The translations under genes were made by a program, and so were the position numbers. From the NCBI RefSeq assembly GCF_019598945.1, contig NZ_CP080598.1, forward strand, positions 5,022,001 to 5,086,000: a stretch of DNA of 64,000 nucleotides, given 5' to 3'. Positions 24,829-34,246 of this stretch are shown here, piece by piece (position 1 is the stretch's first letter; each line of letters opens with the position of its first letter). The DNA comes from Sphaerospermopsis torques-reginae ITEP-024. GTDB taxonomy: Bacteria; Cyanobacteriota; Cyanobacteriia; Cyanobacteriales; Nostocaceae. The notes under the pieces were generated by a model. That model was not told the DNA's origin, searched no databases, and saw only the letters and a program-made list of their open reading frames with translations.

Positions 24829-25590
24829 TTAGCGTTTACCACGATAAGGAACTTCATTCAAGTAATCAATGTCAAAAGAAGAGATTCTTTGAGCATAGTT
24901 ACCCTTACCAGACAGAGAAGCGGCCATATCTGCAAACTTGCCAGGATCGCCTTCTCTGAGACGTTTTGTTTTCGCCTTTGCAGTGTAGAAGTTTTCCAAC
25001 ACAAAGCGCCAGTCGGTTCTGACTGTACCTGCTGTTTCTTGGAAGTCCACACCGTAACGAGGAGTAACCAAGTTATAGGGACGACCTTCCATGCGTTTAC
25101 GTTGGTAAGGTACGGTGTTATCACCAAAGTTTTGGTTATATTCTTCGCTGTCTACCAAAGCATCAACAAAGCCATCAAAACCCTTAGTACCAATAACAAT
25201 AGACCAAGCAATTTCTTCTTCTTTGTTGTAAGCAGAACGACCCAAAAGGCGCTTGAGGGTGATATCTACTAAACGATAGTTGTTGTTAACAGAAACAACT
25301 AAACGATAGAAAGCTTCGGATTTAGCTAAACCACGAATGAAGTCTTTAACAGACAAAGAACCATTTTTCAGTTGAGATTCTAAAGTAATTTGGCGGTTAA
25401 ACTTCAAAATTTCATGTTCGCTGAAAACTTGGCGATAGGAAGCCCAAATGATGCTTTGAATGTCAGTGTAAGAACTAACATCTTCTAAACGGTAGATATA
25501 AGGAGTATCTTCGTTTTTATCAGCAACACCGAAACTGCTAACGCGGTGGTTTTGGGTAGATGGTTTGTATTGAAGTAATGGCAGTGCCAT
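24829..25590 (-). CDS. cpcG: Phycobilisome rod-core linker CpcG, third copy (CpcG4-like)
   Basis: CpcG linkers attach phycocyanin rods to the allophycocyanin core on the cytosolic face of the thylakoid. The 253-residue protein starts [17 protein letters not shown], the CpcG N-terminal signature, and holds one PBS linker domain (about residues 20-180) with LIDVA-type blocks: [39 protein letters not shown] and [20 protein letters not shown]. Its length equals that I recall for Anabaena CpcG4, so the CpcG3-type gene may be the one missing here. A 409-bp gap upstream may hold its own promoter. Confidence 0.92.
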   Translation of the reverse strand: MALPLLQYKPSTQNHRVSSFGVADKNEDTPYIYRLEDVSSYTDIQSIIWASYRQVFSEHEILKFNRQITLESQLKNGSLSVKDFIRGLAKSEAFYRLVVSVNNNYRLVDITLKRLLGRSAYNKEEEIAWSIVIGTKGFDGFVDALVDSEEYNQNFGDNTVPYQRKRMEGRPYNLVTPRYGVDFQETAGTVRTDWRFVLENFYTAKAKTKRLREGDPGKFADMAASLSGKGNYAQRISSFDIDYLNEVPYRGKR

Positions 25591-25999
25591 GCTGCGTCTT
25601 TCCTCTTGTGAATAAATTCGTTTCGTTTCGTTTAAAAACAGAATTGGGTTTGTTTAAAAACAGAATTAGATTTGATCACTGCTATATAAAACCTAGACAA
25701 AGCTAGACTTTACTTTCTACTTCAACGGGAGCATGGGAGCGGTTATCCCTCAGTAGACTTGCACGCTGTAGCCCAACGCGACTTTCTCAGGTTAAGATTT
25801 GGAAACAGACTATCACTATCAATGCTTGGTTTTCGCGTCGGTAATAGTCTGATTCAATACTTGATATCTGAGGATTATATATCAAGTTGGCATTTTTCTG
25901 AGCTAACTTATGTCCATTTTTGTCAACATAAGTATATTATTGTCTATAAAATGGTCAACTTAGGACAAGCTCATTAGGTTACATACCTAATTAAGAGAT
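25591..25999. other. Gene-free spacer between two cpcG genes
   Basis: This 409-bp gap is longer than the other cpc spacers. It carries two copies of an AAACAGAATT(A/G)G word, an inverted pair AACTTATGTCC / CAACATAAGT near 25905-25935, and a repeated ATAGTCTGATT / ACAGACTATC inverted pair around 25805-25855. It contains no cpcG3-like remnant that I can see. It may contain a promoter for the last cpcG gene. Confidence 0.45.
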
Positions 26000-26743
26000 T
26001 TAACGAACTGGGAAACTAGCACTAGGACTGATAGACACAGGAACACCTGCGGGTACTGTTTCCCTAGTAGTATCGGGAATTGCAATGTTAGCTGTGCTAA
26101 CTGGTGTGTAAGTAACAATCCTGATATTAACAGCAGCAGCCATTTTCATGAAATCGCTTATACTACCGGGTTTGTAGCGTTCAGCTTCTAGCTTATCCCG
26201 CCAATAGTCAGCATAGCGGGGTGTTACCAAATTAAAGGGTCTGTCTTTATAGCGTCGGCGTTGGTAAGGAACAATATTTTCCCCAAAGCAGCTTTGATAC
26301 TCTTGAGAATCTACCAAAGCATCAACAAAACCATCCCAGCCGCTAGTTGCAATTTTGATAGACCAAGCGATTTCTTCATCTTTGTTGTAAGGCGCACGAC
26401 CTAACAACCGCTTGAGTCCAATTTCTACTAAACGATAATTAGAATTGGTTTTAATTACCAAATCTTGGAAAGCTTCAGATTTAGCCAAACCCCGGATAAA
26501 ATCACGGACAGTAATAGCTTTATTTTTTACCTGAGATTCTAAATTACCTTGGCGGTAGAATTTGAGGATGACGTGTTCGCTAAAAAGCTGGCGATAAGCA
26601 GCCCAAATTAATTCTTCAACTTCACCACCAAAAGCATAATCTTCAATGCGGTAAACTCTGGGGGTGTCTTCGTTGGGTACTTCGTAACCAGCAACCCGTT
26701 GATTTTGTGAACTGGGTTTATATTCTAGTAAAGGTATTGCCAT
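26000..26743 (-). CDS. cpcG: Phycobilisome rod-core linker CpcG, second copy (CpcG2-like)
   Basis: A 247-residue rod-core linker starting [20 protein letters not shown], with one PBS linker domain ([79 protein letters not shown]). The C-terminal tail after residue 190 ([20 protein letters not shown]) is specific to this copy and probably decides which core face it binds. Tandem repeats fill the 154 bp between it and the first cpcG. Confidence 0.93.
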   Translation of the reverse strand: MAIPLLEYKPSSQNQRVAGYEVPNEDTPRVYRIEDYAFGGEVEELIWAAYRQLFSEHVILKFYRQGNLESQVKNKAITVRDFIRGLAKSEAFQDLVIKTNSNYRLVEIGLKRLLGRAPYNKDEEIAWSIKIATSGWDGFVDALVDSQEYQSCFGENIVPYQRRRYKDRPFNLVTPRYADYWRDKLEAERYKPGSISDFMKMAAAVNIRIVTYTPVSTANIAIPDTTRETVPAGVPVSISPSASFPVR

Positions 26744-26758
26744 ATTTTATGTTGTTTG

Positions 26759-26890
26759 TAAGTTGTAAGTTGTAAGTTGTAATTGGTAATTGGTAATTGG
26801 TAATTGGTAATTGGTAAACACTCTTTTCTGTCACCTGTCACCTGTCACCTGTCACCTGTCACCTGTCACTTTTCACCTGTCACCTGTCAC
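26759..26890. repeat. Tandem repeats in the cpcG1-cpcG2 spacer
   Basis: The spacer consists of four GTAAGTT units, five GGTAATT units and about eight TCACCTG(TCACC) units. The TCACCTG run is complementary to the GTGACAG run at 28505-28555, so the two could pair within one long cpc transcript. Confidence 0.8.
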
Positions 26891-26897
26891 CTATTCC

Positions 26898-27737
26898 CTA
26901 ATTTTTCGAGAGTGCAGGGATATAGCTGTAAGGTAGAGAAACTGCTACGGGTTTAATGGTTACTTCTTCTGTAGTTACATCCCGTGAAGTATCGGGAATT
27001 TCCAAAGTTTTGATTTGAGAAGTCACAGCAGCAATTGTTCTTTGGTAGTTGCGTTCGGGAGTAATGATGTTTCCAGCCATTGCCAAGAAGTTAGCTGGAA
27101 TAGCTTTCCGGATATCTTCAGTGGTGAGAGTTCCCGAAGTGCGGATGCTGTAGAAGGAACGATAACCAAAAGAACGCATACTTTGGGTATCGCGCCAGTT
27201 GGCATTGTAACGGGGGTTGACTAAGTTAAAAGGACGTGAACCAAAGCGACGACGCTGATAAGGTACAATATCATCGCCAAAGTTTTCTAGGTACTCGTCA
27301 GAGTCTAACAACGCATCAATAAAGCCATGTACGCCTTTGGTCGCAATAACAATAGACCAAGCAATTTCTTCATCTTTGTTGTAAGCTGCCCGTCCCACAA
27401 ACCGCTTGAGGATAATATCAACTAAGCGATAGTTAGAATTAACCTCTGCTACTTGAGAGCGGAAAACATCTGATTTACCCAAACCCCGGATAAAATCACG
27501 AACAGTAATAGCCCGGTTTCGCAGTTGAGATTCTAAAAATTTTTGACGATAACTGCTTAAAATCAGATGTTCGCTAAAAATCTGCCGATATCCTGCCCAA
27601 ATAATCGCATCAACATCTTGATCTGATGTGGCGTAGTTCAGTTTATAAACGGTTGGGGTGTCTTCGTTGGGAACTTCGTAACCTTCGACACGCTGATTTT
27701 GTGAAGAAGGAGAATATTCTAAAAGTGGTATTGACAT
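26898..27737 (-). CDS. cpcG1: Phycobilisome rod-core linker CpcG1
   Basis: A 279-residue rod-core linker with start [20 protein letters not shown] and one PBS linker domain ([59 protein letters not shown]). It has the longest C-terminal extension of the three copies (residues 190-279, including YRSFYSIRTSGTLTTEDIRK), the expected form of CpcG1, the main rod-core linker. It follows cpcF directly in the operon order cpcB-A-C-D-E-F-G. Confidence 0.94.
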   Translation of the reverse strand: MSIPLLEYSPSSQNQRVEGYEVPNEDTPTVYKLNYATSDQDVDAIIWAGYRQIFSEHLILSSYRQKFLESQLRNRAITVRDFIRGLGKSDVFRSQVAEVNSNYRLVDIILKRFVGRAAYNKDEEIAWSIVIATKGVHGFIDALLDSDEYLENFGDDIVPYQRRRFGSRPFNLVNPRYNANWRDTQSMRSFGYRSFYSIRTSGTLTTEDIRKAIPANFLAMAGNIITPERNYQRTIAAVTSQIKTLEIPDTSRDVTTEEVTIKPVAVSLPYSYIPALSKN

Positions 27738-27876
27738 CTTGACTTTTACCTTGTTTTATGGTATTGGGTTTAAGCTAAACAAGCTCAGGACTGATGCAAA
27801 ACTTCTCAAAAACCTCTTTCCTTTGTGTACTTTGCGTACTTTGCGGTTAATTATTCCGTAGCTTGTGCGTAACGCC

Positions 27877-28491
27877 TCAAGTGGTTAAACCCAAACTACT
27901 AGAAGCTAATTGAATGCGAGCGCACACAGCTTGTTCACTATCATTAGCCAGCATTTCTTGGAAGAAAGTCAAGATGGTTTCTCTTATCTCCGCTATTTTT
28001 GCCAAAGCCTGTAAACCAACAATGGCAGCATAGCGAATTGACCAGTCTGTGTCTTGACAAATCAACAGCAGTGTTTCTAATGCGCGATTGATAGCTGTTT
28101 GACGTTCAGCCATGCCTAATTGAGACCAGTTTAAATTTCCTAATCCTTTAGCAGCAGCACGGCGCACACTAGGTGCGAAGTCTGTAGCAGCAGTTGAGAT
28201 TAACACATCTAAAGCACGGGGATCAGCGATCGCTGCTAAGGTGCGAATCGAATAAGCCCGTGCGCCATAGTTATAATCATCAATTTGTTCTAGCAACTGA
28301 GGTACTGCCATTTCTCCCAGTTCTGTGAGTCCTGCTACTGCCACCACCGCTGCTGCTGGGTTATTGTAACCAAAAACAGCAATTAAGGTAGAAATGGCCT
28401 TTGGATCTTTAGCTGCTGCTAGGTTCTTCACTGCTGTCACCATTTGCGCTGATGTTTCCGCTTGCTTAACAGCATTAATTAGTTCATCCAT
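27877..28491 (-). CDS. cpcF: Phycocyanin alpha subunit phycocyanobilin lyase, subunit F
   Basis: CpcF pairs with CpcE to attach (and detach) phycocyanobilin at Cys84 of the phycocyanin alpha subunit. The 204-residue protein consists of HEAT-like repeats (DPKAISTLIAVFGYNNPAAA, ADPRALDVLISTAATDFAPS, DTDWSIRYAAIVGLQALAKI), as in all E/F-type lyases. It lies downstream of cpcE in the usual order, separated by a 131-bp spacer full of GGTGACAG and CCAATTAC repeats. Confidence 0.95.
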   Translation of the reverse strand: MDELINAVKQAETSAQMVTAVKNLAAAKDPKAISTLIAVFGYNNPAAAVVAVAGLTELGEMAVPQLLEQIDDYNYGARAYSIRTLAAIADPRALDVLISTAATDFAPSVRRAAAKGLGNLNWSQLGMAERQTAINRALETLLLICQDTDWSIRYAAIVGLQALAKIAEIRETILTFFQEMLANDSEQAVCARIQLASSSLGLTT

Positions 28492-28504
28492 GTCTCAGTG
28501 GTCA

Positions 28505-28620
28505 ATAGTTGGAAGGTGACAGTTGACAGGTGACAGGTGATAGGTGACAGGTGACAGTAATAAATTTACCAATTACCCATTACCAATTACCTATTACCAA
28601 TTACCCATTACCAATCACCA
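28505..28620. repeat. Tandem repeats in the cpcE-cpcF spacer
   Basis: About six GGTGACA units followed by nine CCATTAC/CCAATTAC units. The same words in the opposite orientation occur in two other cpc spacers (26835-26890 and 30776-30800). Confidence 0.8.
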
Positions 28621-28622
28621 AC

Positions 28623-29447
28623 TTATAAAAGTGAATCCATCAGGGTCATGACTCGGAGTGCTTGATCAGAAACAGAATCTGATTTATCAACAAGTTGATG
28701 TTCTAACAATCCTTTGAGTGCCATGAGTTTGAAACTATTTTCTGCCTGAGCTTGGGCGATCGCCTCAGCAGCAGCCATATAACCAATCGCTCCCAAATCC
28801 CCCAAAATAGAGCGCCGCAATTTCAGATCACTGTTTTGCATCATTTTCACCAAAAATTCCCCATACTGAGAATCTTGGGTGAGTTGATACATAGCCCTAG
28901 CTGCGGAGCATTGCACCCTTGTGACTGGATGCTCTAAAAAAGGCTGAATTAGGGAAATAGCCTCAGTTGCACCAATAGCTCCCAAGGCTTCTAAAACTGC
29001 CTGATATGGTTGGGTCAGATGGGGACGGCCTGGTACTTGCACGGCCTTGGCAACACCCCCATCTAGCATTTTGATCAGTGCTGGTATTGCAGTTTCAGCG
29101 TTAAGCATTGCTAAAGATTGGGCTGCTGCTTCTCGCACATAAAAATCTGAGCATTCCAAACACTGAATCAAGCCCGGTATAGCTTTAGGACTGCCCAATT
29201 TTCCCAATGCTCTGGCTGCATTCCGTCGGAGTGGATAACCTCCTAGTTCTGTTTTGTCAGCTTCATCCTCTAACGCTGTAATGAGTGCGTCTACGGCTTC
29301 TGGCTGACTGACTCGAAATTTACCCAACCACCAAGCGGCATAATAGCGGAGACTTAAATCTGATGATTGCAGGTTAGCGATGGCTTGCTCTGGTGTCAAC
29401 TGCGCCCCATTTTCGGCAGAATGTTCTGTCGTACTGGGTTCTATCAT
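28623..29447 (-). CDS. cpcE: Phycocyanin alpha subunit phycocyanobilin lyase, subunit E
   Basis: CpcE is the larger partner of the CpcE/CpcF lyase that loads phycocyanobilin on alpha-phycocyanin. The 274-residue protein is built from HEAT-like repeats (LRYYAAWWLGKFRVSQPEAV, GSPKAIPGLIQCLECSDFYV, GGVAKAVQVPGRPHLTQPYQ, NSDLKLRRSILGDLGAIGYM), and the YYAAWWLGK block is a CpcE signature. Its start is 10 bp after the cpcD stop, so it is co-transcribed with the rod genes. Confidence 0.96.
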   Translation of the reverse strand: MIEPSTTEHSAENGAQLTPEQAIANLQSSDLSLRYYAAWWLGKFRVSQPEAVDALITALEDEADKTELGGYPLRRNAARALGKLGSPKAIPGLIQCLECSDFYVREAAAQSLAMLNAETAIPALIKMLDGGVAKAVQVPGRPHLTQPYQAVLEALGAIGATEAISLIQPFLEHPVTRVQCSAARAMYQLTQDSQYGEFLVKMMQNSDLKLRRSILGDLGAIGYMAAAEAIAQAQAENSFKLMALKGLLEHQLVDKSDSVSDQALRVMTLMDSLL

Positions 29448-29457
29448 TACCAGTGCT

Positions 29458-29697
29458 TTATCCTGCTACAGTCAAAGGTTCAATTTTGACAATTCTGCCA
29501 CCTAAGCGGCTAATCCGCTGCATTTCTTCAGTCATCCGGCTGTAGGGTACGGTAATAAATACGCTACCGCTACGACGAATGCTGAAATTATTTTTGTCGG
29601 TTTCTTGGTTTTGCTTTAAGCCTACAACTTCATAACGAAATACACGGCTTGCAGATGAAGAAACGCTACTAGCACCAAGTGTAGTTTGACCGAACAT
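29458..29697 (-). CDS. cpcD: Phycobilisome rod-capping linker CpcD
   Basis: The 79-residue CpcD caps the distal end of phycocyanin rods and limits their length. It is a single CpcD-type domain: VFRYEVVGLKQNQETDKNNF, SIRRSGSVFITVPYSRMTEE and MQRISRLGGRIVKIEPL. It begins 50 bp after cpcC, with a GGAGATTTAGAAG ribosome binding region. Confidence 0.96.
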   Translation of the reverse strand: MFGQTTLGASSVSSSASRVFRYEVVGLKQNQETDKNNFSIRRSGSVFITVPYSRMTEEMQRISRLGGRIVKIEPLTVAG

Positions 29698-29747
29698 TAC
29701 TTCTAAATCTCCTCTTGATGGGTTATACCAACAAACAGCACAATATC

Positions 29748-30608
29748 TTACGTAGATGTAATACTGACTATTTTTCCGCCTTGTTTGTGAATTTGCTGAA
29801 TCTTGTCAGAAAGACGCTCGTAAGGTACTATAAATGCTGTGCTGCTGCGGCGCACGCTGGGGTATCCTGGATTGCGTATGCCCGCTACTTCAATTCGGTA
29901 AACGCGATCCGATTTCCCTACAGCATTACCTAAGTTTTGCTTAGGTGCATTATCCGCAGATGGACGGAATGCCCAATTATCATTACTTCCCGATGGACCG
30001 ACAACGGAGGAAGCTTTGTTACTAGCTAATTCCCGTGCCAAACGTGATTTGCTACCTTCTACCTGAGCAGTATCACTATTGGCATATCCACGGTACAAAC
30101 GGAACATCCGGGTAAAACCAGCAGATGTTTGTCCTGGTTGAAAATCAAACCCGCGATAATAAGGAACAACATTGTCGCCAAAGTTGTTTTGATACTCCAT
30201 CGAATCTATATAAGAGTCGATTTCTGCATCGTAACCCTCGTTAATATATAAATCTAAGTGGTATGTCACCTCAGACTCATCCAGAGGAGCGCGACCCAAC
30301 AAATGTTTATAGTTGAGTTCAATTAACCGCGTTTGGAAACTGTTATAGAAGAATTTGGATTTGTAGAGTTCTGACTTAGCAACGCTCCGCACAAACTCAC
30401 GCACGGTCAAATTACCATCCCTCAACAGTGACTCTGCACTCTTCAAGCGATCCGATGCCAGAATATAGTCGTTTCCTAAAACTTGGCGATAAACGGCTTT
30501 GATCACCATTTCCACTTCTTCGCGGCTGGCATTGGGGCGCAGTTCAACTCGACGTGAATCACTAAAAGGCTCAGTTCCCAGCCTAGACGCTGCTGCTGTA
30601 ATTGCCAT
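29748..30608 (-). CDS. cpcC: Phycocyanin rod linker CpcC
   Basis: CpcC joins phycocyanin hexamers within a rod. The ATG at 30608 ([20 protein letters not shown]) was chosen over a start 12 codons upstream because AAGGGGAA lies just before it and the length becomes 286 residues, the size I recall for Nostocales CpcC. It has an N-terminal PBS linker domain (about residues 15-180: [60 protein letters not shown]) and a C-terminal CpcD-like domain ([20 protein letters not shown]). Expression relative to cpcBA may be reduced by the structured spacer before it. Confidence 0.96.
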
Positions 30609-30775
30609 TGTTTTTCCCCTTTGATTCGCAATTTTGATTAGCAATACTGCTCTTTCTAACCAATTGCTGTTTGCATCAAATTGGTTATTTGTTAGCTATA
30701 GCCACAGATAAGGTAATCAGGACATTAATTAACTGGTGATACAAACTTTAGTGATCAGAAAACTATTATCGCTGT

Positions 30776-30800
30776 CACCTGTCACCTGTCACCTGTCACC
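30776..30800. repeat. TCACCTG tandem repeats ahead of cpcC
   Basis: Four copies of TGTCACC in the spacer between cpcA and cpcC, the same word as in the other cpc spacers. Confidence 0.7.
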
Positions 30801-30817
30801 TCACATACATAAAACTA

Positions 30818-30941
30818 TGCCCGGAGCGAGATCCAACTGCTAGGTGATTCAGTCCAGTCGAGTGAAAAGAGATTCCCCACGAAAACTGATTTAATCCCAA
30901 AAGGATAAACTTCATCCAGCACTTGTACCCCTCTCCGGGCA
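30818..30941 (-). promoter_or_regulatory. Structured cpcA-cpcC intergenic region (candidate attenuator/processing site)
   Basis: On the transcribed strand TGCCCGGAG (30941-30933), shortly after the cpcA stop, can pair with CTCCGGGCA (30826-30818), nine base pairs enclosing about 106 bases. A small AGCTA/TAGCT hairpin overlaps the cpcA end. cpcBA transcripts in many cyanobacteria are much more abundant than the linker part of the operon, so this is a reasonable candidate for the termination or RNA processing site. There is no long T-run, so a classical terminator is not obvious. Confidence 0.45.
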
Positions 30942-30950
30942 AGAAGCTAT

Positions 30951-31439
30951 CTAGCTGAGAGCGTTGATAGCGTAGTCAATGTAGGTGTTAGCTTCGTTAG
31001 CAGCTTGACCGCTCAAACCGTGGTTGCCTTTGATATATTTCAAAGCTTCAACATACCAGCTAGGAGACAAATCAAATGCGCTGTTGATTTCAGCCAAACC
31101 AGCAATTAAGAACTCATCCAAAGGACCTGTGCCACCAGCAACCAAGCTGTAAGTGATGATGCGGAGGTAGTGACCAACGTCACGAGCGCACTTAGACTTA
31201 CCACGAGCATCAGCAGCAAATTGAGCGCCTGGTGTAGAGGTGGTGTAGGGGAACTTTTGGTACACAGCGTTGGTAGCACCATCAATCAGCTTTTGAGCGT
31301 TAGCTGTCAAACCACGAGCAGCTTCCATGCTGGCAGCAGCACGTACAAAACGACCGTTAACAGCTTGTAATTCGGTGTTGCTCAGGAAACGTCCTTGGGT
31401 ATCAGCAGATGCGATAGCTTCGGTAATTGGGGTTTTCAT
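30951..31439 (-). CDS. cpcA: C-phycocyanin alpha subunit
   Basis: The 162-residue alpha subunit forms the alpha-beta monomers of phycocyanin that stack into phycobilisome rods. It begins [20 protein letters not shown], and the bilin-attachment block is [20 protein letters not shown], with the phycocyanobilin cysteine (Cys84) and its Asp87 partner. The C-terminus [19 protein letters not shown] is canonical. It follows cpcB after 103 bp and is preceded by AAGGAGAAATTAG, a strong ribosome binding site. Confidence 0.98.
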   Translation of the reverse strand: MKTPITEAIASADTQGRFLSNTELQAVNGRFVRAAASMEAARGLTANAQKLIDGATNAVYQKFPYTTSTPGAQFAADARGKSKCARDVGHYLRIITYSLVAGGTGPLDEFLIAGLAEINSAFDLSPSWYVEALKYIKGNHGLSGQAANEANTYIDYAINALS

Positions 31440-31542
31440 GGTCTAATTTCTCCTTGATTGGTTTCGTATCTTGTTGGAATAGCTCGATTTTTAGCTGTGG
31501 ACTACTTGTACTTGTTTGTACTTGTTGATTAAACAACGTTGA

Positions 31543-32064
31543 TTAAACAACAGCAGCAGCAGCACGATCGAAGTAGCTTGCCAATTCAGAAACTAAAGAA
31601 CTGCAATCACCTTTGGTGATACCGTTGGGATCGTTAACGATATTGATAGCAGCTTCTTTCATTTTTTGAACACCAACAGCTACGGAAGCACCAGGAGTAC
31701 CCAAAGCTTGGTAAGTTTCACGTAAGCCATTTAAGCAACGGTCATCGAGAACACTAGCATCACCAGCCAATGCAGCGTAGGTAACATAGCGTAAGATGAT
31801 TTCCATGTCGCGCAGACAAGCAGCCATGCGACGGTTGGTATAAGCATTACCACCAGGAGCGATCAATTGGGGTTGCTCTTCAAATAAAGCACGAGCAGCG
31901 TTGGTAACGATATCTTTAGCGTTGCTGGTAATCCGGTTAACAACGTCCAAACGCTTGCTACCAGCAGCTACAACTGCTGTCAAAGCATCTAGTTGTTCGG
32001 TGCTTAGAAATTCGCCTCTAGCATCAGCTTGAGTAACAACCTTGGAAAATACATCTAATGTCAT
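31543..32064 (-). CDS. cpcB: C-phycocyanin beta subunit
   Basis: The 173-residue beta subunit carries two phycocyanobilins: the first at the cysteine of [20 protein letters not shown] (Cys82 by C-phycocyanin numbering), the second at [20 protein letters not shown] (Cys153). The [11 protein letters not shown] segment includes the asparagine (Asn72) that is methylated in phycocyanins. It is the first gene of the cpc operon, with GGAGATTAGAG ahead of its ATG and a long untranslated leader. Phycoerythrocyanin (pec) genes are not present upstream, where some heterocystous strains have them. Confidence 0.98.
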   Translation of the reverse strand: MTLDVFSKVVTQADARGEFLSTEQLDALTAVVAAGSKRLDVVNRITSNAKDIVTNAARALFEEQPQLIAPGGNAYTNRRMAACLRDMEIILRYVTYAALAGDASVLDDRCLNGLRETYQALGTPGASVAVGVQKMKEAAINIVNDPNGITKGDCSSLVSELASYFDRAAAAVV

Positions 32065-32640
32065 GGACTCTAATCTCCTAATTACTTAGTTGAGAGTTGT
32101 GTTGATTGAAACAGTTGCTGTTTTATCAATCAGGAATGGATGCTCAAAAACAATGAGTTAATCAAAGCCAACTTGTTCTCTACTTCCTTTCTCATTTTCT
32201 TGTCTATCTTCCTCAAGGCAGAAATATGAGAATCAGAGGTATTTTTATGAGAACCTAGCCAACAAGTTTGGATTCGTTAGCTTGTTTAACTTTGCTCTGT
32301 TTTTGAACTCCTCCTGATTAGTTTATACACTGCTAGAGATACTTTATTTGTTACAATTTATGAATAAATAAGATCAGGTAATAAGAAAAGCCTCAAATCC
32401 TTTACATATAAGAGATTTATACCCCAAAAGTGGCTAATTTTTGTTACAAAAATTCATTAAGTTTGTAAATAACAGTAAATTTTATACATTTTATATTAAT
32501 TTAATAATTCTGAAACAACAGACCAAATCTAAATTACAATTATTTTGTGATCATATCTAGAGTCAGTAGTTCATATTAAATAATGTAAAATTTACATTTC
32601 TAAATATTATTGAGAACCTGTTAAATTAACCTCCCTGGGG
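32065..32640 (-). promoter_or_regulatory. cpcB upstream region, long leader with no gene
   Basis: About 575 bp of AT-rich DNA precede cpcB on its strand, without any plausible gene. The cpc promoter or promoters must lie here; cyanobacterial cpc transcripts typically have long leaders. I do not assign a start site. A short inverted pair GTAAATTTTACA-like stretch is near 32585-32597. Confidence 0.55.
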
Positions 32641-32654
32641 GGATTTCAGGGAGG
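32630..32654 (-). terminator. Candidate terminator of the pseudouridine synthase gene
   Basis: CCTCCCTG (32630-32637) and CAGGGAGG (32647-32654) form a perfect 8-bp stem with a nine-base loop. On the minus strand it is followed by TTAATTTAAC, so it can serve as a weak intrinsic terminator between the rluD-like gene and the cpc promoter region. Confidence 0.55.
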
Positions 32655-32795
32655 TGGTGACTGGGGACTGGTGACTGGGGAAGAAAATTTTAGATTTTAG
32701 ATTTTAGATTGGAATTGACAAAAACAATCCAAAATCCAAAATCCAAAATCCAAAATTGTATTACCAATTACCCATTACCCATTACCAATCACCAA

Positions 32796-33716
32796 TCACC
32801 TACGACGAAGGACTTCTAATAGCTTTGTCAATGTCTGGGGTAAGGGTGCGGTAACTTCCACCCAATTTCCAGAAATGGGATGTTGTAACTTGAGTCGCCA
32901 AGCGTGTAAAGCTTGACCGGGTAAATTTACCCCCACAGAACGACCAGAACCATAAACAGGATCGCCAAGGATAGGATGACCTATTTTGGCGCTATGAACT
33001 CTAATTTGATGAGTACGGCCTGTTTCTAACTGGAAATGGATCAAGGTGTAGTTCCCCAGCCTTTCTTTCACTTGCCAATGGGTTATGGCTGACCTACCCC
33101 CCTCTTCTATGGAGACTATGGCCATTTTTTTGCGGTCTTGGGGATGACGACCAATGGGTAAATCTACCGTTCCGCTTTCGGTTTTGGGCGCACCATAAAC
33201 CACCCCTAAATATTCTCTGCGTGCTGTTTTGGCTTGTAGTTGTGCTTGTATGTGTTGATAGGCGATATCAGTTTTAGCAATAGCGATCGCTCCAGTGGTA
33301 TCCTTATCTAATCTGTGAACAATACCGGGACGCTGCACACCACCAATACCTGGTAAATTAGGACAATGTGCCAACAAAGCATTTACTAATGTACCATCTG
33401 TGTGACCAGGTGCTGGATGAACTACCAAACCTGCGGGTTTATTGAGAATGAGTAATTGCTCATCTTCGTAGAGAATATCTAAAGGGATATCTTCTGCTAC
33501 CAGTTCCAACCGTTGAACTGCGGGAATTTCTAAACAAATGCGATCGCCTATTTTCAGATTTATTTTCTTAGATGTACAAACTTGATCATTGATTTGCACA
33601 TGACCCTGTTCAATTAACTGTTGCACACGGGAACGAGACAAATCAGGTATTGCAGATGACAGATAGCGATCCAAGCGTTCAGTTTTTTCTTGGACTAAAA
33701 GATTAATAGCGGTCAC
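32796..33716 (-). CDS. RluD-type 23S rRNA pseudouridine synthase
   Basis: This 306-residue protein isomerises uridines in 23S rRNA. An N-terminal S4 RNA-binding domain (residues 13-75: RLDRYLSSAIPDLSRSRVQQ) precedes the RluA/RluD catalytic domain, with the motif GIVHRLDKDTTGAIAIAK whose Asp (in HRLDKDT) is the nucleophile. The ending HPISGNWVEVTAPLPQTLTK is also typical. RluD is the best fit; RluC-like specificity is possible. It reads toward the cpc operon with 731 bp between. Confidence 0.93.
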   Translation of the reverse strand: MTAINLLVQEKTERLDRYLSSAIPDLSRSRVQQLIEQGHVQINDQVCTSKKINLKIGDRICLEIPAVQRLELVAEDIPLDILYEDEQLLILNKPAGLVVHPAPGHTDGTLVNALLAHCPNLPGIGGVQRPGIVHRLDKDTTGAIAIAKTDIAYQHIQAQLQAKTARREYLGVVYGAPKTESGTVDLPIGRHPQDRKKMAIVSIEEGGRSAITHWQVKERLGNYTLIHFQLETGRTHQIRVHSAKIGHPILGDPVYGSGRSVGVNLPGQALHAWRLKLQHPISGNWVEVTAPLPQTLTKLLEVLRRR

Positions 33717-33815
33717 AGTTGGTTAATTTTAAACAGCTAAGTATATAAAAATTTTACGGGTATCAGGGAGTTGGTGATTGGTAATTAGGTTATTCATCTT
33801 CCCCAGTCCCCAGTC

Positions 33816-34036
33816 CCTCACAGGGGTAGGTTTTTAATATTATCTGTTAAGGCAGGACCTGGAAGACAAGGAGGGAAAGTAGACAAGGAAGATTTTATAC
33901 AAAAAATGGTCTGTTGAGCGTCGGTTTTTGTGACCAATTGTACATTATTTGCACGGGTTTCCTCCCTTGTCCACTGTCCTTCCAAGTCATCCAAGTCTTG
34001 CCCTCACGACAATGTAAAATACCTACCCTTGTGAGG
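33816..34036. mobile_element. 221-bp MITE, copy 1 (CCTCACARGGGTAGGT ends)
   Basis: The ends CCTCACAGGGGTAGGTTTTT and the inverse complement of its right end CCTCACAAGGGTAGGTATTT are inverted repeats. The whole element is the reverse complement of 38191-38412. TCCCCAGTC occurs on both sides (33807-33815 and 34037-34045), a possible 9-bp target duplication, although the flanks are themselves made of CCCCAGT repeats. No coding frame. Confidence 0.8.
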
Positions 34037-34051
34037 TCCCCAGTCCCCTAA

Positions 34052-34246
34052 GAGGATGTTTTAAAAGTTTATGGCTAACGCCACGCTACGCTATCGGCGA
34101 ATATAATTCGCTACTATACAAACTAAGTCCACTAGTGGACTAATGAAAAATCAAGGCTTTTGAACCCACGAAGGTGGGTTTGGTCTGTGTAGACGCGATT
34201 TATAATCGCCAAGGGATGTATGAATTTAGACTTTTCAAACAACCTC
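34052..34246. mobile_element. 195-bp MITE with internal hairpins
   Basis: The outer ends GAGGATGTTTTAAAAGTTTA and (reverse complement of the right end) GAGGTTGTTTGAAAAGTCTA match at 16 of 20 positions. Inside are a perfect 16-bp palindrome AGTCCACTAGTGGACT, a hairpin AACCCAC-GAAG-GTGGGTT and GCGATT-TAT-AATCGC. It lies 15 bp after the previous element, a stacked insertion site. Confidence 0.65.
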
